Of a stretch of 26,155 nucleotides of DNA, positions 1 through 7,377 are shown in pieces. The position numbers were made by a program, and so were the translations under genes. Source of the DNA: Bacteroidales bacterium. Lineage in GTDB: Bacteria; Bacteroidota; Bacteroidia; Bacteroidales; ML635J-15. The stretch lies in the NCBI GenBank assembly GCA_023228725.1, contig JALOAQ010000033.1, forward strand, positions 1 through 26,155, read 5' to 3'. Each line of letters starts with the position of its first letter. Positions within the stretch are counted from its first letter, which is position 1. The notes beneath the pieces were generated by a model. The model saw nothing but the letters and a program-made list of their open reading frames with translations, made no database searches and had not been told where the DNA came from.

Positions 1-312
1 ATGAACATTCGCATGAGAATGAAAATGAAAGGACCACATTTGGTTAAAAACGCTTCATACTCGGATGGCAAAGCTTTGATTAGAGGTTTAATTAAAGAAG
101 AAGAAATTTGGGCATGTACAACTTGTAATGCTTGTGCAAAAGAATGTCCTTTAAATATTGACCACCCCACATTTATTTTGGATTTAAGAAGATATTTAGT
201 AATGGAAGAATCTGCTGCTCCTGCTGCATTAAATGCAATTTTCTCAAATATAGAAAACAACGGTGCTCCATGGCAATACTCAAATCAAGATAGATTAAAC
301 TGGACAGAATAA
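1..312 (+). CDS. Fe-S binding oxidoreductase subunit (HdrC/GlpC-like), C-terminal part
   Basis: Only the end of this gene is in the window. The first base happens to be an ATG, but the family is much longer, so this is probably an internal Met and the true start lies upstream. The visible 103 residues carry one complete [4Fe-4S] motif, CTTCNACAKECP, with C39, C42, C45 and C49, followed by the conserved stretch DLRRYLVMEES. The tail IENNGAPW...DRLNW resembles Bacteroidota proteins that pair with an HdrB-like partner, and such a partner starts 17 bases downstream. By family knowledge it would relay electrons, perhaps between an electron-transfer flavoprotein and the quinone pool; the electron partner is inferred, since the neighbours are outside the window. 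Confidence 0.8.
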   Translation: MNIRMRMKMKGPHLVKNASYSDGKALIRGLIKEEEIWACTTCNACAKECPLNIDHPTFILDLRRYLVMEESAAPAALNAIFSNIENNGAPWQYSNQDRLNWTE

Positions 313-329
313 CTTAAAAAAACAAGAAA

Positions 330-1121
330 ATGGAATCAACAAAAATACAAGTTCCCGTAATGTCGGAATTATTTGCACAAGGTAAAAAGCCTGATTATTT
401 ATTTTGGGTTGGTTGTGCTGGTGCTTTTGATGCAAGATATATGAAAGTTGCAAAAGCTTTCGCAAAAATTTTAAATCACATTGGAACTAATTATGCAGTT
501 TTAGGCACAGAGGAATCCTGTACCGGTGATCCTGCTCGACGTGCAGGAAACGAAATGCTTTTTCAAATGCAGGCACTAAGTAATATTGAAATTTTTAAAA
601 TGTATGAAATAAAAAAAATCATTACTATTTGTCCTCATTGTTATAATACTCTTAAAAACGAATATCCGGATTTAGGTTGCGAATGCGAAGTTTTGAATTA
701 CACAGAATTTTTAGAAGATATGCTAAAACAAGGCAAGTTAAAAACCGATAAGTCAAAATTTGCCAATAAATGCGTTACTTTCCACGACCCCTGCTATTTA
801 GGACGTGCAAATAATATTTACGAATCGCCTCGTTTTTTACTAAATAGTCTTGGTTTGAAATTAGTGGAAATGGAAAAAAATAAAAGCTTTGCACTTTGCT
901 GCGGAGCAGGTGGTGCACAAATGTTTAAAGATGCGGAAAAAGGTGATAAAGAAATTTTTATTGAAAGAACTGAACAAGCTCTAAGAACAGAAACAGAAAT
1001 TATAGCTACCTCCTGTCCTTTTTGTATGACAATGATGACAGACGGATTAAAATATAAAAATAAAGAAGAAGAAATCCAAAACTTAGATATAGCCGAAATG
1101 ATTGCAGAAGCATTAGTTTAA
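330..1121 (+). CDS. HdrB-like CCG-domain Fe-S oxidoreductase subunit
   Basis: The 263-residue protein has two cysteine-rich CCG-type modules. The first uses C29, C64 (EESCTGDPARR) and C101/C104 (CPHC). The second uses C155, the C190-C191 pair in LCCGAGG, and C229/C232 (CPFC). In heterodisulfide reductase subunit B and relatives these modules bind non-cubane or cubane iron-sulfur clusters. The first module has a single Cys where the second has CC, a common asymmetry in this group. It follows the Fe-S gene by 17 bases, so the two are almost certainly co-transcribed and form one complex. Beta-oxidation genes lie 1.5 kb downstream, which suggests a role in acyl-CoA-linked electron transfer (inference). 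A heterodisulfide substrate is unlikely outside methanogens. Confidence 0.85.
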   Translation: MESTKIQVPVMSELFAQGKKPDYLFWVGCAGAFDARYMKVAKAFAKILNHIGTNYAVLGTEESCTGDPARRAGNEMLFQMQALSNIEIFKMYEIKKIITICPHCYNTLKNEYPDLGCECEVLNYTEFLEDMLKQGKLKTDKSKFANKCVTFHDPCYLGRANNIYESPRFLLNSLGLKLVEMEKNKSFALCCGAGGAQMFKDAEKGDKEIFIERTEQALRTETEIIATSCPFCMTMMTDGLKYKNKEEEIQNLDIAEMIAEALV

Positions 1122-1205
1122 AATCAAAATAAGCATATAAATAGAAGAAGCATTTTCTGAAATTTTTGTTCCCTTACTAAAATTTATTAGTCCATAAAAT
1201 ACACG

Positions 1206-1246
1206 AAATCATTAAAACTTGCAATTTTTGCAAGTTTTAATGATTT
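1206..1246. repeat. Left palindrome of the ATPase cassette
   Basis: A perfect hairpin: ATCATTAAAACTTGCAA (1208-1224), loop TTT, then its exact reverse complement (1228-1244), extended by two A-T pairs to 1206-1246. It lies 19 bases before the ATPase start. Its 37-nt core is the reverse complement of the right palindrome (2507-2543) apart from one base, so the two are terminal inverted repeats that are also palindromes. It could additionally stop transcription coming from the Fe-S operon, because it ends in T-rich sequence. Confidence 0.9.
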
Positions 1247-1253
1247 TATTTAT

Positions 1254-1261
1254 TAATTTTG
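1254..1261 (+). promoter_or_regulatory. Candidate -7 box for the ATPase gene
   Basis: TAATTTTG matches the Bacteroidota -7 consensus TAnnTTTG and ends only four bases before the ATG at 1266. No TTG sits at the usual 19-21 nt distance; the nearest (1228-1230, inside the palindrome) gives 23 nt. If it is used, the transcript would start at or within a few bases of the start codon and would be leaderless. Confidence 0.4.
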
Positions 1262-1265
1262 CAAT

Positions 1266-2495
1266 ATGAAAAATTTAATAGATAGAAAAGAGTATCTTGA
1301 AAAGCTATTTGCATATAAAGATAAAGATTTAATAAAAGTAGTAACTGGCTTACGTAGAAGTGGTAAAAGCACTTTATTTGAATTATATCGTAAAAAACTT
1401 TTGGAAACCGGCATTGACAAAGAACAAATTGTTTTTTTAAATTTTGAGGAATTTGAATTACGAAAATATTTTGAAAACTTAGATGCACTTTATAGCCTAA
1501 TTATTTCCCAATTAGATTTATCCAAACCTGCTTATGTTTTTTTAGATGAAATTCAAAATGTTTCAGAATTTGAACGTTTGGTCGATGGTTTGTTTGTAAA
1601 ACAAAATATAGATGTTTACATCACTGGTTCAAATGCTTTTTTATTATCAAGCGAATTAGCAACATTATTAAGTGGTAGATATATTGAAATTTCTATACTT
1701 CCTTTATCTTTTAAAGAATATTTAACTGCAAGGAAAATAGACATTACAAACAAATATTTGAATTTTGAAGCTTATTTTTTTGATTATGTAAATGAAACTT
1801 CTTTACCAAAAGGTATTGAGTTAAGAAAACTTGGCTTTGACAAAATAATGGACTATTTAGACGCAATATATAAGACTGTTATTGAAAAAGATATTTATTT
1901 TCGTCATAATATTTATGATAAACAAAGTTTTGAAAATCTTACAAAATTTATAGCTTCTAACATTGGAAGTCAAGTTTCGCCCGGAAATATTGCAAATATC
2001 TTTAAACAAGAGGGAAGAAATATTCATAATACAACAATTGAAAAATATTTGAATTATTTAGTTGCAAGTTTTATTTTTTATAAAGTCAACCGCTTTGATT
2101 TAAAGGGTAAAAAACAATTATTAACTCAAGAAAAATACTATTTGGTTGACTTAGGACTACTTAATATTTTTCTTGGCAAAGAAAAAACAGCAGATAGAGG
2201 ACATATTTTAGAAAACATTGTGTTTTTAGAACTTCTCCGCAGAGGAAATAAAATTTGGACAGGATCTACAAGAAATAATGAAGTCGATTTTGTTTGTAAA
2301 ACGAAAACCGGCGACATAGAATATTACCAAGTTTCATGGCAATTGGAAAGCGAGAAAGTTAGAGAAAGAGAATTTTCTGCATTAGAAAAAATAAACGACA
2401 ATTACGAGAAATATCTACTTACAACTGATTCGTTTTTACAAGATAGAAAAGGAATAAAACATTTAAATGTTTTTAATTGGCTTTTAGAGAACTAA
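1266..2495 (+). CDS. AAA_14 / DUF4143 family ATPase
   Basis: A 409-residue protein with the family's usual length and order. Walker A is GLRRSGKST (28-36, K34), Walker B is VFLDEIQN (D94, E95), and TGSNA (120-124) is the sensor-like strand. SGRYIEISILPLSFKEYL is the typical linker before the DUF4143 region (about 200-360). The C-terminal NEVDFVCKTKTGDIEYYQV resembles the degenerate PD-(D/E)XK-like tail of these proteins. Their molecular role is not established; they are numerous and spread in Bacteroidota and archaea. The gene stands alone between two inverted palindromes and separates the Fe-S operon from the beta-oxidation operon, which suggests insertion as a unit. The start at 1266 fits the family N-terminus (I-x-R-x-x-YLEKL). 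No transposase is encoded, so movement would need an external enzyme. Confidence 0.9.
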   Translation: MKNLIDRKEYLEKLFAYKDKDLIKVVTGLRRSGKSTLFELYRKKLLETGIDKEQIVFLNFEEFELRKYFENLDALYSLIISQLDLSKPAYVFLDEIQNVSEFERLVDGLFVKQNIDVYITGSNAFLLSSELATLLSGRYIEISILPLSFKEYLTARKIDITNKYLNFEAYFFDYVNETSLPKGIELRKLGFDKIMDYLDAIYKTVIEKDIYFRHNIYDKQSFENLTKFIASNIGSQVSPGNIANIFKQEGRNIHNTTIEKYLNYLVASFIFYKVNRFDLKGKKQLLTQEKYYLVDLGLLNIFLGKEKTADRGHILENIVFLELLRRGNKIWTGSTRNNEVDFVCKTKTGDIEYYQVSWQLESEKVREREFSALEKINDNYEKYLLTTDSFLQDRKGIKHLNVFNWLLEN

Positions 2496-2505
2496 AAATA
2501 GCAAG

Positions 2506-2544
2506 AATCATTAAAACTTGCAAAAATTACAAGTTTTAATGATT
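2506..2544. repeat. Right palindrome of the ATPase cassette
   Basis: Hairpin with 17-nt arms 2507-2523 and 2527-2543, loop AAA, one C/A mismatch (2521 against 2529) and one extra A-T pair outside. It begins ten bases after the ATPase stop codon. Read in reverse complement it equals the left palindrome at 36 of 37 core positions. It may also serve as the terminator of the ATPase gene. Confidence 0.9.
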
Positions 2545-2564
2545 TAGATAAATCTTAAATTTAT

Positions 2565-2598
2565 ATCACCAAGTGTAAAAAAAAATTCAACTTGTGAT
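2565..2598. promoter_or_regulatory. Inverted repeat overlapping the -33 box (candidate operator)
   Basis: ATCAC(c)AAGT at 2565-2574 is matched by ACTTGTGAT at 2590-2598, with one unpaired C and a 15-nt A-rich spacer. The right arm contains the CTTG of the -33 box of the next operon. A dimeric repressor bound here would block the promoter. The alternative is an RNA hairpin or terminator-like structure, but the promoter downstream makes an operator more attractive. No regulator gene is nearby. Confidence 0.45.
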
Positions 2599-2621
2599 TA
2601 AAAAAACTTTTATTATCTTTG
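2591..2621 (+). promoter_or_regulatory. Bacteroidota-type promoter of the beta-oxidation operon
   Basis: The -33 box CTTG (2591-2594) is followed after exactly 19 nt by TATCTTTG (2614-2621), a full match to TAnnTTTG. Transcription should begin near 2628, leaving about 20 nt of leader before the ATG at 2650. Confidence 0.75.
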
Positions 2622-2649
2622 AAAACTAAGTTTTTAAAAAATTAAAATT

Positions 2650-3420
2650 ATGGAATATACAAACATCGAAGTACAAATTAATGAGTCAAGTGCTCAAATT
2701 ACAATGAACAGACCACAAGCTCTTAATGCTTTAAATTCTCAAGTTTTTGTTGAGTTAAATTCAGCTTTAGACGAAATAGAAAAAAACGACAATCTACGTG
2801 CTTTAATCATTACTGGAAACGGAAAAGCATTTGTTGCCGGAGCAGATATTGGCGAAATGTCCGAAATGAATGAAGAACAAGCATATAATTTTGCTAAAAC
2901 TGGTCATGATACTTTTAATAGAATTGCAAACTTAAAAATTCCTGTTATTGCTGCAATTAATGGTTTTGCTCTTGGGGGTGGTTGTGAGTTTGCAATGGCT
3001 TGCGATATTAGGATTGCTAATACTTTTGCAAAATTTGGTCAGCCAGAAGTAAATTTAGGATTAATTCCAGGCTATTGTGGCACACAGCGTTTATCAAGAA
3101 TTATTGGCTTATCAAATGCTTTACATTTATTATTAACAGCCGATATGATTGACGCAAATGAAGCTCTAAGACTTGGTTTAGTTCAAAAAGTAACAGAACC
3201 AGAAGACTTATTAAACGAAGCCAACAAAATTGTTTCAAAAATTACTTCAAAAGGAAAATTAGCAATAGAAAAGGCGAAAGAGGTTACAGTTAAAGGTATA
3301 AACATGGATTTTGATTCTGCCTCTAAACTTGAAGTTGAAGAATTTTCAAAACTTTTTGGGAAACCAGAATCTAAAGAAGGTATGACAGCATTTTTAGAAA
3401 AAAGAAAACCTAATTGGTAA
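2650..3420 (+). CDS. Enoyl-CoA hydratase / 3-hydroxybutyryl-CoA dehydratase (crotonase family)
   Basis: The 256-residue length is standard for a crotonase-fold hydratase, which adds water to trans-2-enoyl-CoA or removes it from 3-hydroxyacyl-CoA. The oxyanion-hole segments are AFVAGADIGEM (60-70) and NGFALGGGCEFAMACD (104-119). The two catalytic glutamates of hydratases are both present, E113 in GGGCE and E133 in QPEVNLG, which argues against an isomerase-only or inactive relative. It is the first gene of an operon with a 3-hydroxyacyl-CoA dehydrogenase and a thiolase. Together they cover enoyl-CoA to acetyl-CoA, in either direction. Chain-length preference and direction (fatty-acid oxidation or butyrate formation) cannot be read from sequence; no acyl-CoA dehydrogenase is in the window. 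Confidence 0.92.
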   Translation: MEYTNIEVQINESSAQITMNRPQALNALNSQVFVELNSALDEIEKNDNLRALIITGNGKAFVAGADIGEMSEMNEEQAYNFAKTGHDTFNRIANLKIPVIAAINGFALGGGCEFAMACDIRIANTFAKFGQPEVNLGLIPGYCGTQRLSRIIGLSNALHLLLTADMIDANEALRLGLVQKVTEPEDLLNEANKIVSKITSKGKLAIEKAKEVTVKGINMDFDSASKLEVEEFSKLFGKPESKEGMTAFLEKRKPNW

Positions 3421-3462
3421 ACAACAAATTAACATAAATTATTAATTTAATACAAAACAGAC

Positions 3463-4800
3463 ATGAATTACGACATTAGATTTGAAAATGTAACCGTCTT
3501 GGGAGCTGCCGGAAAAATGGGTAGCGGAATTCTTTTGTTGACTGCTATGGAAATGTACGACATTAGCATGAAGCCTGAGAATAAAGACAAACATTATGTT
3601 TTATACGCTTTGGACATTTCTCAAAAAGCATTACCCGGCTTGATGAACTATGTTCAAGACCAACTTGTGAGACAAGGCGAAAGAAAAATTAACATTTTAA
3701 GAGCAAATTATAAAGATAGAGCAGATTTAGCTTATAATTCTGAAATAATTGCACAATATGTTAAAGACGTTATGAGTATGATACGTCCTGTAACTACAAT
3801 AGAATCGGCTTATGAGTCAAATATTATTTTTGAGGCAGCAAGCGAAAATCCTGAATTAAAAACTAAAATGTTTGCTCAAATTAACGAAAACTCAAAACTT
3901 AATCCTTGGTTTTTCACAAATACTTCTTCAATTCCTATTTCTTTTTTAAATGAAAAAGCAAAACTTGAGGGTAGAATTATAGGAGTTCATTTTTACAATC
4001 CACCTGCAGTTCAAAAATTGGTTGAGGTAATTAAGTGCGACCAAACACCTAATGAAATGGCTGAATTTGTTAGTACTTATATTAAAAATTTAAGAAAAAT
4101 AGAAGTACCTTCATATGATAAAGCTGGATTTATTGGGAACGGACATTTTATGCGTGATGCTCTTTACGGAATGATGAGAATGGAAGAATTAAGGAAAGAA
4201 ATGAGTTTTGCCGAAGCTGTTTATACAGTAAATAAAGTTACTCAAGAATTTTTAATTCGTCCAATGGGAATTTTCCAACTAATTGACTATGTTGGAATTG
4301 ACGTATGCCAATTTATCATGAAAGTAATGAAACCTTATGTAACAGACGAAAATATCCACAGTCCACTTTTGGATTCTATGATGGAAATTCAAGTTAAAGG
4401 AGGACAAAACCACGATGGATCACAAAAAGACGGTTTTTTAAAATATGAAAGAGGTAGAATTGTAGCTGTTTGGGATTTAGACAAGAAAGAATATGTAAAA
4501 CTCGAAGAAATTGCTACAAAATGTGACCCACTTATTGGAAATTTACCCGAAGTACACAAAGCCTGGAAAGTTATAGTTAGACATCCAAATAAAAATGAAG
4601 AATTAACAAAATATTTTTCGGCTTTACAAAAAGAAAGTGGAATGGGTGCAAAACTTGCTGTAGAATACCAAACTAAATCTAAGCAAATAGGCGAAAAACT
4701 TGTATCCGACAAAGTTGCATTTACGCCTGAAGATGTAAATACTGTTTTAATGACAGGTTTTTTCCATGCTTATGGTCCAATTAACGATTTTATTAAATAA
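3463..4800 (+). CDS. 3-hydroxyacyl-CoA dehydrogenase, long form
   Basis: It oxidises 3-hydroxyacyl-CoA to 3-ketoacyl-CoA with NAD, or does the reverse. The N-terminal Rossmann motif is GAAGKMGSG (14-22), and D51 at the end of the second strand (LYALDIS) suits NAD. The catalytic set has the same relative spacing as human HADH (S137, H158, E170, N208): S155 in NTSS, H176 in GVHFYNP, E188 and N226. At 445 residues it is much longer than the usual 280-310. The extra length is an insert of about 15 residues before D51 and an extended C-terminal region. It sits 42 bases after the crotonase and 19 before the thiolase. The enzyme class is secure; the substrate is not. Confidence 0.88.
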   Translation: MNYDIRFENVTVLGAAGKMGSGILLLTAMEMYDISMKPENKDKHYVLYALDISQKALPGLMNYVQDQLVRQGERKINILRANYKDRADLAYNSEIIAQYVKDVMSMIRPVTTIESAYESNIIFEAASENPELKTKMFAQINENSKLNPWFFTNTSSIPISFLNEKAKLEGRIIGVHFYNPPAVQKLVEVIKCDQTPNEMAEFVSTYIKNLRKIEVPSYDKAGFIGNGHFMRDALYGMMRMEELRKEMSFAEAVYTVNKVTQEFLIRPMGIFQLIDYVGIDVCQFIMKVMKPYVTDENIHSPLLDSMMEIQVKGGQNHDGSQKDGFLKYERGRIVAVWDLDKKEYVKLEEIATKCDPLIGNLPEVHKAWKVIVRHPNKNEELTKYFSALQKESGMGAKLAVEYQTKSKQIGEKLVSDKVAFTPEDVNTVLMTGFFHAYGPINDFIK

Positions 4801-4805
4801 AAATT

Positions 4806-4813
4806 AAGGAGGA
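4806..4813 (+). promoter_or_regulatory. Strong Shine-Dalgarno site before the thiolase
   Basis: AAGGAGGA lies six bases before the ATG at 4820 and matches the anti-Shine-Dalgarno sequence fully. The other genes in the window have only A/T-rich leaders, as is usual in Bacteroidota. The site confirms this start codon. Confidence 0.7.
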
Positions 4814-4819
4814 ATTATC

Positions 4820-6058
4820 ATGCAATTAAGAAGAAAAATATATATGATTGCCGGCTATAACACAATTTCAATGGGTAGCGGCAGAAAAGAATTTAATCCA
4901 AGAAAAGCTCGTCCGGGACTTGAAGAATATATGACTGAGGCTGGTCAGGCTGTTTTAAAACAAATTGGTGGAGCAAAAATTGTTGATGAATGTGTTGTTG
5001 GAAATTTTATAGCTGCAAAATATAACAATCAAGGAAACTTAGCTTCATTTTTTCCAATGATTGATGAAGGTTTAAAATACAAACCTGCAATTAGAACAGA
5101 AGGTGCTTGTGCCTCCGGTTCATTAGCCTTAGCAGCCGGAATTAAATCAGTTTTGGCTGAAACCGCTGATGTTGTTTTAGTTATAGGCACAGAAGTTCAA
5201 AATTCCATGAAAGCTGTTTATGGAGCTGATGTTCTTGCTGCTGCTGGTTGGGCAAAAGAGCGTAAAGACGGACATGCTCATTTTTTTCCAGGAAAATTTA
5301 GCGACAGAGCCGGAAAATATTACGAAAAATTTGGCTACGACTACACAAGACAAGGAATGGCAACTTGGTATAAAAATGCAATTGAAAATGCACGTTTATG
5401 TCCCACTGCTCAAGAGTTTCACAATACTACAGAAGATTTAATAAGTGTTGGAATGACAAAACCAAACGGACGCTCATTTGTAGATAATTTGAATGTTTTT
5501 GATTGTTCAAAAGTTTCTGACGGAGCTTCGGCAATTGCAATAGTTTCGGAAGAAGGTTTAAAAAAATGTGGTTTAACACCTAAAGATGCTGTAGAAGTAA
5601 TTGGAATTGGTCAAGCTACAAATGATTTAACAAAAGCTCCAGCAGATCATACAAAATTAGACGCAACTGCTGAGGCTGTAAAAAAAGCTCTTAAAATGGC
5701 AAAAATCACAAAAGATGATTTAGCAACTATTGAACTTCACGACTGTTTTTCTATAGCTGGTATTATGGCTTTAGAAGCTATTGGTTTTGCTGAACACGGA
5801 AAAGGAGCTCAATTTGTAACGGAAGGGCATACTGCAAGAAATGGCAAAATTCCTGTAAATACAACTGGGGGCTTAGTAGGTTGGGGACATCCAACAGGAG
5901 CTACAGGAGTGCACCAAGCAGTAACTATTTGGGAACAACTTACAGGTAGAGCTGGAGATGCTCAAATTAACATTCCTAAAAATAAGCCTTATGCTTTAAC
6001 AATAAATATGGGTGGAGACGACAAAACCCTTGTTTCTATTGTTTATAAAAAAAATTAG
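4820..6058 (+). CDS. Thiolase family protein (acetyl-CoA acetyltransferase, SCP2-like)
   Basis: A 412-residue thiolase. The nucleophile is C97 in GACASGSLALAAG. The second conserved block is ELHDCFSIAG, with H307 and C309, and the third is GWGHPTGATG, with H357. The HDCF block, rather than the NEAF of classic thiolases, places it in the SCP-x/SCP2-thiolase-like branch. It would cleave 3-ketoacyl-CoA with CoA, or condense two acetyl-CoA, completing the pathway of the two genes before it. The N-terminus AGYNTISMGSGRKEF fits the chosen start, as does the Shine-Dalgarno site. It is the last gene of the operon. Thiolase-like proteins of this branch sometimes act with a DUF35 OB-fold partner; none is seen here. 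Confidence 0.88.
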   Translation: MQLRRKIYMIAGYNTISMGSGRKEFNPRKARPGLEEYMTEAGQAVLKQIGGAKIVDECVVGNFIAAKYNNQGNLASFFPMIDEGLKYKPAIRTEGACASGSLALAAGIKSVLAETADVVLVIGTEVQNSMKAVYGADVLAAAGWAKERKDGHAHFFPGKFSDRAGKYYEKFGYDYTRQGMATWYKNAIENARLCPTAQEFHNTTEDLISVGMTKPNGRSFVDNLNVFDCSKVSDGASAIAIVSEEGLKKCGLTPKDAVEVIGIGQATNDLTKAPADHTKLDATAEAVKKALKMAKITKDDLATIELHDCFSIAGIMALEAIGFAEHGKGAQFVTEGHTARNGKIPVNTTGGLVGWGHPTGATGVHQAVTIWEQLTGRAGDAQINIPKNKPYALTINMGGDDKTLVSIVYKKN

Positions 6059-6069
6059 AAATTATTTGT

Positions 6070-6110
6070 AAATTTTCAAGAGCTGTCCGAAAAGATAGCT
6101 TTTGAAATTT
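6070..6110 (+). terminator. Hairpin after the thiolase gene (possible terminator)
   Basis: An 18-nt arm (6070-6087) pairs with 6094-6110: fourteen Watson-Crick pairs, three of them beyond one bulged T, plus two G-T wobbles, with loop CGAAAA. The wobbles suggest that RNA, not DNA, is the functional form. There is no long T-run after it, so efficient intrinsic termination is uncertain. Confidence 0.5.
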
Positions 6111-6141
6111 ATAAACTTTAATTGTTATTCTGGTGTTAATT

Positions 6142-7377
6142 ATGAGTAAGGATGAAAAAAAATATGGCAAGATAAGTATTGAAGAGTTTGATAATAAAAC
6201 TTTTAAAATAGAATTTTTCGAAGCTGAAAACACCGCTTTTATAACACATTATTTACAAAACTATAAAAATGAGGCAAAAAAACATTATGAAAAAAAGGCA
6301 ATTAAGAGTTTCGAGAATCTATTAAAATATAAAAAAGAAAAAGAACAAATTCACATCCTAGCAGAAGAGGCTATGCAAATGTTACTGTTTGAAGTAAAAA
6401 ACGTAGCTTTTCCAACGCCCAAAAAATATACTTTTAATTTTATTGATTTATTTGCGGGTGTTGGAGGTTTTAGATTGGCTTTACAAAATATTGGAGGAAA
6501 ATGTATTTTTACAAGCGAATATGATACTAATGCTCAAAAAACTTATAGAAGTAATTTTGGTGAAGTACCATTTGGTGATATTACAAAAGATTCTGTAAAA
6601 AACTTTATTCCTCCTACTAATTTTGATATTTTATGCGCTGGATTTCCATGTCAAGCATTTTCAATTGCAGGATATCAAAAAGGATTTAATGATTCAAGAG
6701 GCAATTTATTTTTTGACATTGAAAAAATTGTTAAAAAACATAAGCCAAATGTTTTAATTTTAGAAAATGTTAAAAACTTTTTAAGTCACGACAAAGGAAA
6801 TACATTTAAAATAATACAAAATATTTTAGAAAATAAGCTAGGCTATAAAGTTTTTTACAAAGTTCTCAATTCAATGACTCATGCAAATATACCTCAAAAT
6901 CGCGAAAGAATTTTTATTATAGCTTTTGAGCCAAGCAAAGTTAAAAACTATAAAAAATTCACTTTCCCGTCAGAAATAACATTAACAAATACAATTCACG
7001 ACATTCTAGAAAAAAATAAGCAAGACGACAAATATTATTACAAAAAGGAACATCCTTATTATTTAGAACTTAAAAAGTCTGTTACTAATAAAGATACTGT
7101 GTACCAATGGAGGAGAGTATATGTTAGAGAGAATAAAAATAATGTTTGCCCTACATTAACTGCAAATATGGGAACCGGAGGTCATAATGTTCCAATTATT
7201 AAAGATGATTTTGGAATACGAAAACTCACGCCTAGAGAATGTTTTTCATTTCAGGGCTTTCCTAAAAATTATATTCTACCTAATATTGCAGACAGCAAAC
7301 TATATATGCAAGCAGGTAACTCCGTTACAGTGCCATTAATTCAAAGGATAGCAGAACAAATTTTAAAAGTACTATGA
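6142..7377 (+). CDS. DNA (cytosine-5-)methyltransferase of a type II R-M system
   Basis: It transfers a methyl group from SAM to C5 of cytosine in a specific DNA site and so protects host DNA. All core motifs are visible in the 411-residue protein: motif I FIDLFAGVGGF (100-110), motif IV GFPCQAFS with catalytic C170, motif VI ENV (208-210), motif VIII QNRER (252-256), then PRECFSFQGFP and the final AGNSVTVP. The region between motif VIII and PREC, the target recognition domain, should set specificity. About 95 charged, mostly helical residues precede motif I, longer than in minimal C5 enzymes. I start at the ATG at 6142, not the in-frame GTG at 6133. The stop overlaps the next gene by ATGA, showing tight coupling to the nuclease. 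Confidence 0.93.
   Translation: MSKDEKKYGKISIEEFDNKTFKIEFFEAENTAFITHYLQNYKNEAKKHYEKKAIKSFENLLKYKKEKEQIHILAEEAMQMLLFEVKNVAFPTPKKYTFNFIDLFAGVGGFRLALQNIGGKCIFTSEYDTNAQKTYRSNFGEVPFGDITKDSVKNFIPPTNFDILCAGFPCQAFSIAGYQKGFNDSRGNLFFDIEKIVKKHKPNVLILENVKNFLSHDKGNTFKIIQNILENKLGYKVFYKVLNSMTHANIPQNRERIFIIAFEPSKVKNYKKFTFPSEITLTNTIHDILEKNKQDDKYYYKKEHPYYLELKKSVTNKDTVYQWRRVYVRENKNNVCPTLTANMGTGGHNVPIIKDDFGIRKLTPRECFSFQGFPKNYILPNIADSKLYMQAGNSVTVPLIQRIAEQILKVL

Noticed and set aside
1..3. ATG at the first base as the true start of the Fe-S gene
   Set aside because: The family is much longer at its N-terminus; the position at the exact window edge is more simply an internal Met of a cut gene.
1246..1488. 80-residue minus-strand open frame overlapping the ATPase start and left palindrome
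   Set aside because: Low-complexity Phe/Leu/Tyr-rich sequence antisense to the Walker A region; no independent support.
6133..6141. GTG start nine bases upstream for the methyltransferase
   Set aside because: An ATG follows at once in frame and gives a natural N-terminus; nothing supports the GTG.
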